A program made the position numbers and the translations under genes. Of a stretch of DNA of 64,000 nucleotides, positions 28,995 to 38,235 are shown piece by piece (the first letter of the stretch is position 1; each line of letters opens with the position of its first letter). The stretch lies in assembly GCF_005877885.1 (NCBI RefSeq), contig NZ_VCHY01000021.1, positions 1 through 64,000 of the forward strand, in the 5' to 3' direction. Source of the DNA: Labilibacter sediminis. Its GTDB lineage: Bacteria; Bacteroidota; Bacteroidia; Bacteroidales; Marinilabiliaceae. The notes beneath the pieces were generated by a model. The model searched no databases and was not told where the DNA came from. It saw only the letters and a program-made list of their open reading frames with translations.

Positions 28995-29257
28995 GTATTT
29001 AACAGGGTTTATTATAGGGTATTGCAATTTAGAAAAACATAATCATCATTGCAACAAAAACTATTCTATCAGTAATTAAAAATACATCATCGAATATATT
29101 CTTTTGACCAACGAATTACTTTATCAGTCAAAAGAACAAAATATTTAAGCCTTACAAGAATCTAACACCCCACAAATAAACAATTCATATATAAATACTT
29201 GCATCTCGGAGCAAGATAACCAATCAATATACTCCTTTAATTAAGAAACCCATCCGC

Positions 29258-31108
29258 CTAAGGCTCTACCCAGTCTCCATTTTGTTTAATGAGTTCTATC
29301 AATTCACCCACAGCATCTTTTTCTTCAATATTACGTTTAATCACCTCTCGTTGGTGGTATAAAGTAATTTTTCCCGGTCCGGAACCAACATAACCATAAT
29401 CGGCATCTGCCATTTCACCGGGACCGTTGACGATACATCCCATCACTGCAATTTTTAATCCTTTTAAATGGGCCGTTTTTTGTTTCACCTTTGCCGTAGT
29501 TTCCTGTAAGCCAAACAAGGTTCTTCCGCAACCAGGGCATGAGATATAATCCGGTTTTGAAAACCTCACTCTGGATGCCTGCAATACAGCAAACATGGTA
29601 TCTGTAACCAAACTACTATTTTTCTCATCGTCTGTATCTACCCATATTCCATCTCCAAAACCATCCAATAGCAAGGGACCAAAATCACACGAAGTCTTAA
29701 TTTGAACATGCTCATTGAAAACTCCTGTGTACTTTTTATAAATAATTACAGGATGACTTAATTCGTAGTTTTGCAACCATAAAAAAGCAGCCCTTTGCTC
29801 CGCCACACTATGCATATTATGGCTGTCCAAAACCAAAATAACATTTAAATGCGATGCTAACTTTTTAGCTACATCGCTGGTAAGTTGTGTGTATACAAGT
29901 TTTACAAAAATGGCTTCTGCATCAATATTGTTACATGCCACAAACTCCTCCAATGTCAACATAGGAAAAACATCCTTTTTATATTTTTCCGAATGCCATA
30001 CCTGATAAGGCAATATTAGAGGACAATCCTTGTCTTTTGATGCTTCATTGATGCCAAATACCAAATCAGGCTTTTCATTGCCCAGACCGCCTTTACCAAC
30101 AACTACAGGCACCTGATTAGCTCCAACGCCCATCACCTTATGAGAAACTCGTTTCACATATTTAAAAGGATTATAGGATGAGCTGTCAACTGCTTTTATT
30201 TCCTGATGATTTTGTTTTTCAAGTGTATAATTAATGATATCATTGGCCACAGGAATTTCATTCTCCGGATTCTCTGTTAGCGATACACGAATGGTATCTC
30301 CTATTCCGTCCACCAATAAAGTACCGATGCCTACGGCTGAACGTATCCTGCCATCTTCTCCTTCTCCTGCTTCGGTTACTCCAAGATGTAAGGGGTAGTT
30401 CATATTTTCGTCTGCCATTTTTTGAACCAAAAGGCGAACCGTATGCACCATCACCCTGGCATTACTGGCCTTAATACTTAAAACAACATTATTAAAATCC
30501 TCAGACTTACATATCCTGAGAAATTCCATGCACGACTCCACCATTCCCATGGGTGTATCACCATAGCGACTCATAATTCTATCGGACAAAGAACCATGAT
30601 TGGTACCAATCCGAATGGCGGTATTGTTTTCTTTACAAATATTTAAAAGAGGTACCAGTTTTTTACGTACCTGCTCCAACTCTTCGTAGTACGATTCATT
30701 GGTATATTCAATCTCCTCAAATTTTTTAGCGCCATCAACAAAGTTACCTGGATTTATTCTCACCTTCTCAATATGGGTTGCAGCAATACTAGCCGCAGAC
30801 GGGTTGTAATGAATATCGGCAACCAAAGGCTGTGTGTAACCATCTTTCAACAGAGCACTTTTTATATGTTCCAGATTATGAGCTTCACGTTGACCCTGCG
30901 TTGTCATACGAACCATCTTTGCTCCCGCATCACAAATAGATTTTATTTGACTTACCGTAGCATCCGTATCATTGGTATTGGTAGTGGTCATGGATTGCAC
31001 AGCAATGGGATGATCATTTCCCAACACCAATTCTCCAATTTTAACTTCCGAAGTTTTAAATCTATTGTAATTGAATATGTCTACGCAATATTGCTTATTA
31101 TGGCTCAT
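29258..31108 (-). CDS. ispG: 4-hydroxy-3-methylbut-2-enyl diphosphate synthase, long form
   Basis: [4Fe-4S] enzyme of the MEP isoprenoid pathway, reducing MEcPP to HMBPP. It is 616 residues, against about 370 in E. coli, because of the central insertion domain (roughly residues 280-490) that is normal for Bacteroidota, chlamydiae and plants. N-terminal blocks VLGNDHPIAVQSMTTTNTND, KVRINPGNF and AIRIGTNHGSLS build the barrel. Cluster ligands lie in ISCPGCGRTLF and MGCIVNGPGE with the nearby Glu. Most likely monocistronic. Confidence 0.96.
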   Translation of the reverse strand: MSHNKQYCVDIFNYNRFKTSEVKIGELVLGNDHPIAVQSMTTTNTNDTDATVSQIKSICDAGAKMVRMTTQGQREAHNLEHIKSALLKDGYTQPLVADIHYNPSAASIAATHIEKVRINPGNFVDGAKKFEEIEYTNESYYEELEQVRKKLVPLLNICKENNTAIRIGTNHGSLSDRIMSRYGDTPMGMVESCMEFLRICKSEDFNNVVLSIKASNARVMVHTVRLLVQKMADENMNYPLHLGVTEAGEGEDGRIRSAVGIGTLLVDGIGDTIRVSLTENPENEIPVANDIINYTLEKQNHQEIKAVDSSSYNPFKYVKRVSHKVMGVGANQVPVVVGKGGLGNEKPDLVFGINEASKDKDCPLILPYQVWHSEKYKKDVFPMLTLEEFVACNNIDAEAIFVKLVYTQLTSDVAKKLASHLNVILVLDSHNMHSVAEQRAAFLWLQNYELSHPVIIYKKYTGVFNEHVQIKTSCDFGPLLLDGFGDGIWVDTDDEKNSSLVTDTMFAVLQASRVRFSKPDYISCPGCGRTLFGLQETTAKVKQKTAHLKGLKIAVMGCIVNGPGEMADADYGYVGSGPGKITLYHQREVIKRNIEEKDAVGELIELIKQNGDWVEP

Positions 31109-31299
31109 TTTATTTTTTTTTGGAAGTACAAAAATAGGCTTTTATTGCTCAGAGAAATCGCTTTAAACATTATTTTCTCGATATCATCCATTGTTGTCCT
31201 AAATATATTTAGAATTGTTGCCTTGCTTCAAGTCTATTCTATTCTTTTAACAAAAGTCATTTCCTTGAATTACTTCGCTTTTAAACCAAAAAAATTATT

Positions 31300-31382
31300 A
31301 AAACCACAAATCTCACAGATTAACACGAATTATTTTCCTTCTGAAAAATAAAGATCTGTGCAAATTCGTGTCAATCGGTTGT
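31300..31382. repeat. dispersed-type inverted repeat upstream of gldA
   Basis: CAGATTAACACGAATT (31316-31331) is mirrored by AAATTCGTGTCAATCGG about 30 bases later, and CACAGAT by ATCTGTG, in the text ACCACAAATCTCACAGATTAA. This style of sequence is a widespread Bacteroidota intergenic repeat; the 815-856 phrase near the rrn promoters is a possible relative. Confidence 0.6.
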
Positions 31383-31498
31383 TTAATATTTTCAAATAAC
31401 CCATCACTGGCTTAATGGCGATTTCCTTGAATTGTTTACCACGATTAGTTTATTTTTTATGGATCTTAATTACCTTTACGCATCTAAAAAAATCAATT

Positions 31499-32416
31499 AT
31501 GTCTATATCGGTTTCGCATGTCACACGTGAGTTTGGTACTCAGAAAGCTTTAAATGATATTTCCTTTGAAATTGCCAAAGGAGAGGTAGTTGGTTTTTTA
31601 GGTCCCAACGGTGCAGGCAAATCAACCATGATGAAGATTATTACCGGCTACTTACCTCAAACAAAAGGAAAAGTAACTGTTTGTGGTTTAGATGTTGAAG
31701 CTAATACCCTTGAGTACCGTACCAAAATTGGCTATCTGCCAGAACACAATCCTCTTTATTTAGATATGTACGTAAAAGAGTATTTACTGCATATTGCCGG
31801 ATATTACCGCCTGGGTAAGAATACCAAAAAAAGAGTAGAGGAGATTATTGACATGACAGGCTTAACTCCAGAAAGAACCAAGAAGATTTCTGCGCTCAGT
31901 AAAGGTTACAGACAACGTGTGGGTTTGGCGCAGGCTCTTCTTCCCGATCCGGAAGTGCTTATTTTGGATGAACCAACCACAGGACTTGATCCAAACCAGA
32001 TTGTTGAGGTTAGAGACTTAATTAAACGGGTAGGAGAAAAGAAAACCATTATGCTTTCAACGCATATTATGCAGGAAGTACAGGCCATTTGCGAACGCGT
32101 GATTATTATTAACAAAGGTGAGATAGTGGCCAATGAAATGGCTAACAACCTTACTAATATGGCTCTGAAAAGCAATTACGAAATTACCTGCGAATTCAAC
32201 GAGTCCATCGACATTAATAAGCTGTTACAAATTGAAGGCATTAACAACGGACGTTTAACTGGTAACAATACCTATCAGATTTCTGCGGACAGCGACAAAC
32301 GTGCTGATATTTTTGACTGGGCCGTAAGCAATAAAAAGAAGATTTTAACCCTTACTGAAGATCAGCGTAGTATGGAGGAGATTTTTAGGGAACTAACAAC
32401 CAATCAGGAGAAATAA
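31499..32416 (+). CDS. gldA: GldA-type ABC transporter ATPase
   Basis: ATP-binding subunit of an ABC transporter of the GldA group (gliding-associated, also found in non-gliding relatives). The preferred start is the ATG at 31499 (MSISVSHVTREFGTQKAL), giving 305 residues; the 28-codon upstream extension is hydrophobic and out of character. Walker A is GPNGAGKST (residues 35-43), Q-loop region YLPEHNPLY, signature LSKGYRQR, Walker B VLILDEPTTGLD, and the switch His in STHIMQE. The permease genes gldF and gldG are not next to it, so partners must be encoded elsewhere. The function of GldA in motility is known only in Flavobacterium-type gliders; here it is inferred. Confidence 0.82.
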   Translation: MSISVSHVTREFGTQKALNDISFEIAKGEVVGFLGPNGAGKSTMMKIITGYLPQTKGKVTVCGLDVEANTLEYRTKIGYLPEHNPLYLDMYVKEYLLHIAGYYRLGKNTKKRVEEIIDMTGLTPERTKKISALSKGYRQRVGLAQALLPDPEVLILDEPTTGLDPNQIVEVRDLIKRVGEKKTIMLSTHIMQEVQAICERVIIINKGEIVANEMANNLTNMALKSNYEITCEFNESIDINKLLQIEGINNGRLTGNNTYQISADSDKRADIFDWAVSNKKKILTLTEDQRSMEEIFRELTTNQEK

Positions 32417-32831
32417 TTTTTTCTGATAATACCATTTCAAGTATAAGAACACAGAACTTTATTATTTTCATCGTGGCCCCCGATGCAATTGCGCACCGGC
32501 GAAGGTTTATCCTACCGACAAAAACGATCCTCATATCTCATAGTCTTTAATTCACTCAAGCCGTGAAGGCTCTTCCTTTCTCCTACAGTCGAGAAAGGAA
32601 GCAAAGAGTCCGTCGACTACAGCACTCATTCTCCCACTAATCCTTCTATGATTAGACAGGAAGAACTCGCTAAAGCTCAAACAGCTCCCTGTCTTATAAT
32701 CATATTCAGGAAGTGGGTCCCGAATTGCGTTACTGATGCCGATAAAACTAAATTTCAACCGAGATTAATCTTAAGTTACCAAGCTTTAACAAGAACCAAC
32801 AAGTTCCATTGTATAATGCATCAACAACTTA
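32417..32831. repeat. gene-free stretch with an 11-bp stem-loop repeat
   Basis: CTTCCTTTCTC (32572-32582) and GAGAAAGGAAG (32591-32601) form a perfect 11-bp stem, followed by CAAAGAGTCC. A matching stem-loop with a different sequence in its stem lies at 33575-33605. The rest of the stretch has no ORF I trust; it looks like decayed intergenic repeat. Confidence 0.5.
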
Positions 32832-33470
32832 TCACGGCGCTAAACGTTCCTTTAACCAGCTACCATCTGTTAGGGTATACCTGATTCTATCGTGAAGTCT
32901 GCCGGCGCGGCCTTGCCAAAATTCTATTTCGAATGGTCTTAAGGTGTAGCCTCCCCAATTGACTGGTCTGCTTAATTCTTTCTTTTCATTTTGGACATCT
33001 TCAAACCAGCTTTCTAACTCCTCCCGGCTGTTAATGACCTGACTTTGCGGCGAAATTGTTGCGCCAACCTGGCTATCTTTAGGTCGCGATTTAAAATACT
33101 CATCACTTTCTGCTTCCAAAATCTTTTCAATTGTTCCTTCGATACGCACCTGACGCTCCAAACCCGGCCAAAAGAAATTAAGGGCTGCGTAATTGTTTTC
33201 TTTTAAATGGAGTCCCTTTTTACTTTCGTAGTTGGTAAAAAACCTAAAACCCTCTTCTGCATCTACTTTTTTTAACAACACTATTCTTCCAGATGGAATA
33301 CCTTTAGGAGACACCGTAGAAAGCGTCATGGCTGTCGGTTCCAATTCTTTATTGTCGATGGCATCATTGAGCCACAGCTTAAATTGTGTAACGGGGTGTT
33401 GACTTAGTTTATTTTCGTCTAATTCTTCTTTGGTAAAGTCTTGTCGTATATAGGATAAATCTCTGTTCAT
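32832..33470 (-). CDS. pdxH: pyridoxamine 5'-phosphate oxidase
   Basis: FMN enzyme oxidising PNP or PMP to PLP, the cofactor of metY and other PLP enzymes. The 212 residues show RQDFTKEELDEN at the N-terminus, the FMN-binding GIPSGRIVLLKKVD, FFTNYESKKGLHLKENNYAALNFFW and the C-terminal RPVNWGGYTLRPFEIEFWQG..RLHDRI block. Length and order of motifs are typical. Stand-alone gene on the minus strand. Confidence 0.97.
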   Translation of the reverse strand: MNRDLSYIRQDFTKEELDENKLSQHPVTQFKLWLNDAIDNKELEPTAMTLSTVSPKGIPSGRIVLLKKVDAEEGFRFFTNYESKKGLHLKENNYAALNFFWPGLERQVRIEGTIEKILEAESDEYFKSRPKDSQVGATISPQSQVINSREELESWFEDVQNEKKELSRPVNWGGYTLRPFEIEFWQGRAGRLHDRIRYTLTDGSWLKERLAP

Positions 33471-33919
33471 AGTATGATAATTAGTTCTATATATCTTTTA
33501 ATTAGTTCAATTTCATCAAGTTAAAAAATTCATTCTATGAATTATCTTAATTTGGGACGTTGTCCCATACCCTACTTCCTTTTTGTCATTGCCACAAAAA
33601 GGAAGCAAAAACGTATAGACCAATAGAATCCTTCTTCCCGCATCGGCCTTCAATTCCTGCTGACACACATCCTCCTCAAGTGCACCCTTGAAGACCTTTC
33701 CCCAACACTGGCCCGGTCTATTGCTCTGGCCTTCCCGCTTTTTATTTACAGCTGGGAAATAATTACAAATTCAAAACTTAATAACAAACCAAGTATCCGG
33801 GGTTAAAACACCGGGCTATTAATATTAAAAATCCTTCAGGATTCTTTATTACAACAATCTTAGTTTTAAAAGATATTCTAACTCTATTCCTTCAAAAAAC
33901 ATCGGAACGCTTCAAAAGT
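33471..33919. repeat. gene-free stretch with stem-loop repeats
   Basis: Contains GGGAC-GTT-GTCCC (33554-33566) and a perfect 12-bp stem CTTCCTTTTTGT / ACAAAAAGGAAG (33575-33605) followed by CAAAAACG. The second is the same type as the 32572-32601 stem-loop. From 33620 to 33750 runs C-rich sequence with many short direct matches (CTTCCCGC, CCTTCC), without an ORF. Confidence 0.5.
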
Positions 33920-36196
33920 TTAAAACGGAAAGCCGGCTGTGAAATACCACCTGTTTTTATTATGCAGTGTACATCGGGAATATCCAAGCTCAAGAGGACC
34001 CAGAATAGAATAATAGGACAGCATCACACCTCCGCCAATCACCACATCATCTGTACTTAAGGTATTGTTCGGAGTAAAACTCAGGTCGTCAAAATCTGAT
34101 TTATAGTCCAACACATTACCTATTAAACTAATATAAAGACTATTGATGGGTTCATATCTTAAATCCACACGCCCCATCAGAAATTGCTGTGCTGTAACTT
34201 CGCGCGGCGAAAGGCCAACAAAGGGAATATCCTTGGTTCGTGCAATAGATCTTAATCCGCCAAAATTAAAATATTGCATGCTCCCCAAGTCTTCAGTAGC
34301 TCCTCCTATAGAGGCCAGGTAAGCAATATTAAACCTTGACGACAGCGGAATATACTGATTAAAAGATGCTTTAAACTTAAGATAGTTTTCTACCGGGATA
34401 TCAACCAGGTCATCTAAATTATCAATGGCCTCTTCCGAACCTGAATAAATGGTATTAAATCCAATGGGGTATTCCATATTTAAATCGAACTGAGATCCAC
34501 GAGTAGCAAAAAATTGCTCATTCAACGAATTCATATTATAATTTAACTTGAATCCCCACCATTCGTTACCAATCCTATCCACATCTTTAATAATTAAATC
34601 TAAAAGCCCATTCCCTGAATTACTTATTTGACGCTGGTAGAAAACACTTCCTCTTAAAATTCTTTTTGTATCGGGAGTGAACAAGATACCGACTTCCGTA
34701 TTGGTATAATTCTGGTTGAAACTGCCTAAACGACTACCATCCTCATTAAAATAAGTGACCTGATTGGCTTCCCATTGCGCTTTAAAAAAAGTACCAGCCA
34801 ACTGTCGTGCTCCTATATAATCAATAAACTCAGTATTAATTCTTGGATATTCGGACAAATCAAAAGTTAAACCTAAATGCGATCCCTTAAACACATAGTT
34901 TCTTAAGGTGAGATTAAAAATAGCGCTGGCCTTATAGGTGTTATTATAATGAATGGAAAAATTATACTTACTCCGAAATGTTTCAATAGGCTGTAAAGTT
35001 AGAATATAACCATGCTGACCCAATTCGAGATGATAACTCACATTGGAGATATAACGTGTTCCCATTAATTTATGAAGGCCCCCGTTAATATCCTGTTTGT
35101 TGTAGTTATTCCCTTTTTCGAGACCAAACTTACCCAATATAAACTTATCGCTTACATGCTGAAGTCCTTCTACACGAATATCCTCAATGTAAATCTCATC
35201 CAACAACTGTATTTCAGGTGCATCCTGCTGGTTATCGAACTGACTTAAAAAGTTGGCCAAATCTTCCAACTCATCAAATCGCTCACGCGCCGCATCTTCT
35301 CCTAAATCAATAATCTCGCGTCCGTTAAAAAAGCTGGCTGCTCCATAATCCAATAAATCGGGCGAGATTAATATATCGGTATGTGCCAATGACTCATCAA
35401 TATTGTAGTTACTACGAATCATTGCCGCTCCCATCAACACATCGCCTATGGATTTAAAATCATCTATACTTGGCTTTTCCCTAAAACCCACGTTTATCGT
35501 GATAATAATATCGGCACCCATTTCTTTACAGGTAAGCACGGGCATATTATCCAAAACGCCCCCATCCACAAGCAACATACTATCTATAACAACCGGAGAA
35601 AACACTGAAGGGATAGCCATACTGGCGCGCATGGCAGTGGCCAGGTTTCCGGATTTAAAAACATGAGGCTCTCCCGAAATTAAATCAGAAGCCACACAGC
35701 GGAAAGGAATTGGAAAATCATCGAAATTATCGTACTCTGCCGTATGCCAGGTCAGGTGATTCATTTCTTCGGCAATTCCCTGTCCGGCCACCACTCCTGC
35801 TGGTAAAACCGGTCCTTTTCTGGTTAAATCGAACTGAAATAAAAACCGAGAGTAGGCGTGCTTTTCTTCTGGCACTACTAAGGTTAAAGGAATCTTATCA
35901 CTTAGCATGGCATTCCAGTCAATCACATTAATGATGGAATCTAACTGATCGGCTGTATAACCGATAGCATAAAGTCCGCCCATGATGCTTCCCATACTGG
36001 TACCCGTGATATAATCAGGCCTGATATTTAGCTCTTCCAATACCTTTAATACACCCACATGAGCCATCCCCTTAGCTCCTCCTCCACTTAGTACCAAACC
36101 AACCTTAGGTCGGTAAGTTTCTTCGCTTTGCTGTGCGAATAAGCTGGAAAATACAAACAAAAAAGCAATAGAAAATAGATAAGGACTTTTAGGCAT
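33920..36196 (-). CDS. patatin-like lipase with outer-membrane barrel
   Basis: A 758-residue exported protein. After a signal peptide (SIAFLFVFSSLFAQQ) the patatin domain shows the oxyanion motif GLVLSGGGAKG, the nucleophile Ser67 in GTSMGS and the catalytic Asp in LLVDGGVLDNMPV. A POTRA-like segment (EIYIEDIRVEGLQHVSDKFI, about residues 335-400) then leads into a C-terminal BamA-type barrel ending in YFTAGFPF with a terminal Phe. This matches the two-part autotransporter-like patatin family (PlpD-like, type Vd-like). Substrate is probably phospholipid. The upstream methyltransferase gene starts the same transcript (10-nt gap). Confidence 0.9.
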   Translation of the reverse strand: MPKSPYLFSIAFLFVFSSLFAQQSEETYRPKVGLVLSGGGAKGMAHVGVLKVLEELNIRPDYITGTSMGSIMGGLYAIGYTADQLDSIINVIDWNAMLSDKIPLTLVVPEEKHAYSRFLFQFDLTRKGPVLPAGVVAGQGIAEEMNHLTWHTAEYDNFDDFPIPFRCVASDLISGEPHVFKSGNLATAMRASMAIPSVFSPVVIDSMLLVDGGVLDNMPVLTCKEMGADIIITINVGFREKPSIDDFKSIGDVLMGAAMIRSNYNIDESLAHTDILISPDLLDYGAASFFNGREIIDLGEDAARERFDELEDLANFLSQFDNQQDAPEIQLLDEIYIEDIRVEGLQHVSDKFILGKFGLEKGNNYNKQDINGGLHKLMGTRYISNVSYHLELGQHGYILTLQPIETFRSKYNFSIHYNNTYKASAIFNLTLRNYVFKGSHLGLTFDLSEYPRINTEFIDYIGARQLAGTFFKAQWEANQVTYFNEDGSRLGSFNQNYTNTEVGILFTPDTKRILRGSVFYQRQISNSGNGLLDLIIKDVDRIGNEWWGFKLNYNMNSLNEQFFATRGSQFDLNMEYPIGFNTIYSGSEEAIDNLDDLVDIPVENYLKFKASFNQYIPLSSRFNIAYLASIGGATEDLGSMQYFNFGGLRSIARTKDIPFVGLSPREVTAQQFLMGRVDLRYEPINSLYISLIGNVLDYKSDFDDLSFTPNNTLSTDDVVIGGGVMLSYYSILGPLELGYSRCTLHNKNRWYFTAGFPF

Positions 36197-36206
36197 AAAG
36201 ATGACT

Positions 36207-36947
36207 TTAGGAAGATTTATTTTTGGTTAAAACTACGGAGCCATACATATCCATCAGCTCAATAAACTGCTCCGGGATGGTTTTCTCAAACTCGTCGACT
36301 GCCTTTCTTACGCCATCCCAATTATGGTTATAATCGTGAACCAATATGCTGCCGCCTGGTGCAAGTTTAGGATAGAAAAACTGCAGGCCATCCAGGGTTG
36401 ATTGATACAGATCGGCATCTAAATGCACAAAGGCAAAGGTATTTTGTTCAAGCCCTATGGCTGTTTCCGGAAATATACCTTCCAGTATCCACACCTTTTC
36501 GTTACCGGCAATATATTGATCTGCCTGCTGGCTGGTTACATTTTCGAAGCTAACGGTTTGCGGACGTACCGTACCGTCACAATCTTCACGAATCACCTGC
36601 TTGGGCAAGCCTGAAAAGCTATCGAACAAAAACAAATTTCTATCCGGCACAAGATGATGAATCACCTTTGCTGTTTCTCCCTTAAACACACCCACCTCGG
36701 CAAAGTCACCCATAATTTTTTCCTTCTTAATTTTTTCGATGATAAACCACAACGAATAAAACCTGTTTCGGTCTTTAAACTTTCGTTCGAGTTTTTTAAT
36801 CTCCGGTGCTACGCTTTTCGTTTTGTTCATCTCCAGCCATTGAAAAGGCTTAAATAGTTTAAAGTTCCAGTAACTCCAAAAGTAACTCAACACTAACCAC
36901 ACTACAATATTAACTATTAACAAGTTGAGATATAAAAATATATTCAT
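36207..36947 (-). CDS. TylF-like class I methyltransferase
   Basis: A SAM-dependent methyltransferase of the TylF/MycF group, 246 residues. One N-terminal membrane helix (FLYLNLLIVNIVVWLVLSYF) anchors it to the membrane. The domain contains FAEVGVFKGETAKVIHHL (SAM motif I), LFDSFSGLP (acidic loop), the FVHLDADLYQSTLDGLQFFYP block and GGSILVHDYNHNWDGVRKAVDEF. In TylF and MycF the HDY/D residues bind metal. The family methylates sugars in antibiotics, but related genes occur widely in bacterial cell-envelope loci; no substrate can be assigned. Confidence 0.82.
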   Translation of the reverse strand: MNIFLYLNLLIVNIVVWLVLSYFWSYWNFKLFKPFQWLEMNKTKSVAPEIKKLERKFKDRNRFYSLWFIIEKIKKEKIMGDFAEVGVFKGETAKVIHHLVPDRNLFLFDSFSGLPKQVIREDCDGTVRPQTVSFENVTSQQADQYIAGNEKVWILEGIFPETAIGLEQNTFAFVHLDADLYQSTLDGLQFFYPKLAPGGSILVHDYNHNWDGVRKAVDEFEKTIPEQFIELMDMYGSVVLTKNKSS

Positions 36948-37135
36948 GGAATGGTGATTTTCGATTTTAAACTAAAAAATATGCCAATGAATGAGATTAC
37001 TTCTCTGTTCATGCAAAATCAAAATTAAGAAATCCCTGCGTTTAATTGTAAAAACAAATTTAAATTCCCCGGGGTTAGATCCTATAGGTGTTCGAAAAGG
37101 TTAGAACCCAGGGCTATTGATTATGCGATTTGGCG
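36948..37135. other. start of the repeat-rich island
   Basis: Short AT-rich stretch followed by CCCCGGGGTTAGATCCTATAGG and CCAGGGCTATT, phrases common in Bacteroidota intergenic repeats. No gene is visible. Confidence 0.4.
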
Positions 37136-37287
37136 CAACGGAATAAATTACCGTTGCTTTGTTTAACCGTCCTTTCAGGACGATGAAAGGAAGACCCTGT
37201 CCTGAAAGAACAGCTTATCCCTGCAATGGAATTGATTCCATTGCATTATTATATAAAACTATTCATTAGGCCTGGGTTTTAACCCAG
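37136..37287. repeat. cluster of four REP-like palindromes
   Basis: Four short perfect hairpins in 150 bp: CAACGG/CCGTTG (37136-37156), CGTCC-TTTCA-GGACG (37168-37182), TGCAATGGAAT-TG-ATTCCATTGCA (37222-37245) and CTGGGTT-TT-AACCCAG (37272-37287). Most have the shape GG(A/G)TT..AA(T/C)CC. The same shape occurs in the REP units next to the RAYT gene further right. Confidence 0.6.
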
Positions 37288-37365
37288 TACAGCATGTGGT
37301 CAATTTCAGCATACAGAATCAACTTCAGAAGGTATTTGCTGGATTGCAATAGCTCCTTTCACTCC

Positions 37366-37554
37366 GAAACACGCCCTGTCAATATATAAACCCTTCCGGG
37401 CAGTAAAAAATACGATTAAAGGCAGAGGGGAAGGCGCCCTGTCAATAGGAAATGTGGCGCTGGCAGTAGAAAATAGGATTGAAGGCAGCCGCAGAGCCTT
37501 CCGGGCACTCAGGATCACGTCCGGGCAGTAGGAGATCAGTCCTGGCGGGGGGGG
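37366..37554. repeat. degenerate ~22-bp tandem array ending in a G9 tract
   Basis: Repeated units begin GGCAGTAGAAAATAGGATTGAA, GGGCAGTAAAAAATACGATTAAA, GGGCAGTAGGAGATCAGTCCT, CCCTGTCAATAGGAAATGTGG and the like, with a spacing near 22 bp. It ends with a run of nine G (37546-37554). It shows no ORF supported by codon use. Confidence 0.5.
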
Positions 37555-37680
37555 GTAGTATTTATGACCGGATTAAAAATCCTCACATAACACAAAAAGA
37601 GCCACACTAACATTTAGTGCAGCTCTTTATATTATTTACAGCTTGCTTATTGCACGGATTGCAAATCCGCGCTAGCTGGG
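37531..37680. repeat. long repeat copy 1 (terminator plus REP)
   Basis: About 150 bp, nearly identical to 39452-39598. From left to right: GGAGATCAGTCCTGGC, a G-tract (nine here, seven in copy 2), TAGTATTTATGACCGG, a terminator-like hairpin with outer stem AAGAGC/GCTCTT (37597-37627), and the REP hairpin CGGATTGCAAATCCG (37655-37669) with the tail CGCTAGCTGGG. On the minus strand the hairpin has a U-tract, so it can terminate the upstream small gene. Confidence 0.85.
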
Positions 37681-37703
37681 GTCAATAAATTTATCTGAAG
37701 TAA

Positions 37704-38099
37704 TTATTCAAAGGCTTCAAAATTTTCAATAACATAAGTAGCTCCACTATCAGTGACTTCATTAGATAAATCAATTAGTGATCTTTTGGGTTTCTTTTTA
37801 TAGTATAGGACCTTCCACATTTTACCTTTACATTTTCCATCTCTGCAATAGTAAAGCTTTTTTTGAGGCATAATGGTTCTAAAATAATCTATACCATCAA
37901 CATTGTATTTGTACGTTAAGTATGGATTACCCTCAGCTCCAACCTCCTTGAAATCATGAAAAATTCCAACAGTAATCCCATAATCACTTATTATCTTATT
38001 CTTATTTAATCGTTCTATCACTGATTGCATTACCATTCCAGCCACAAAAAGGCTGATAATTACAATAGTTATCTTAATGTCTCGTTTTTTAATTTCCAT
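37704..38099 (-). CDS. small membrane protein A of the repeat island
   Basis: Unknown function, 131 residues. One N-terminal membrane helix (ITIVIISLFVAGMVM), then a soluble beta-rich domain with YKYNVDGIDYFRTI. The same YxYxxxGxxYF core occurs in the neighbours at 38216 (YKYKINGKEYFNSQ) and, more loosely, at 39666 (YEYKGRNRCL). All three have the same length and orientation, each followed by the island repeat. The family looks like DUF3592-type small membrane proteins. They could be orphan immunity proteins or simply repeat-associated passengers; sequence does not decide. Confidence 0.6.
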   Translation of the reverse strand: MEIKKRDIKITIVIISLFVAGMVMQSVIERLNKNKIISDYGITVGIFHDFKEVGAEGNPYLTYKYNVDGIDYFRTIMPQKKLYYCRDGKCKGKMWKVLYYKKKPKRSLIDLSNEVTDSGATYVIENFEAFE

Positions 38100-38175
38100 A
38101 AAGCTACATTATAAGTAGATTTTGAGCAGGACTTCTATCTATTTATAGCTGCCCTCCCTCTCAAACTGTTTTGGT

Positions 38176-38235
38176 GCAGCTCTTTATATTATTTTCAGCT
38201 TACTTATTGCACGGATTACAAATCCGCGCTAGCAG
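38176..38235. repeat. long repeat, truncated copy
   Basis: The right part of the repeat only: GTGCAGCTCTTTATATTATT, CAGCTTACTTATTGCACGG and the REP hairpin CGGATTACAAATCCG (38212-38226) with CGCTAGC. The left half, including the G-tract and the 5' arm of the terminator, is missing. The hairpin overlaps the stop codon of the gene at 38216. Confidence 0.75.

Noticed and set aside
37300-37520. Short ORF inside the tandem array
   Set aside because: Composition follows the repeat period and not codon use; it has no neighbour or motif support.
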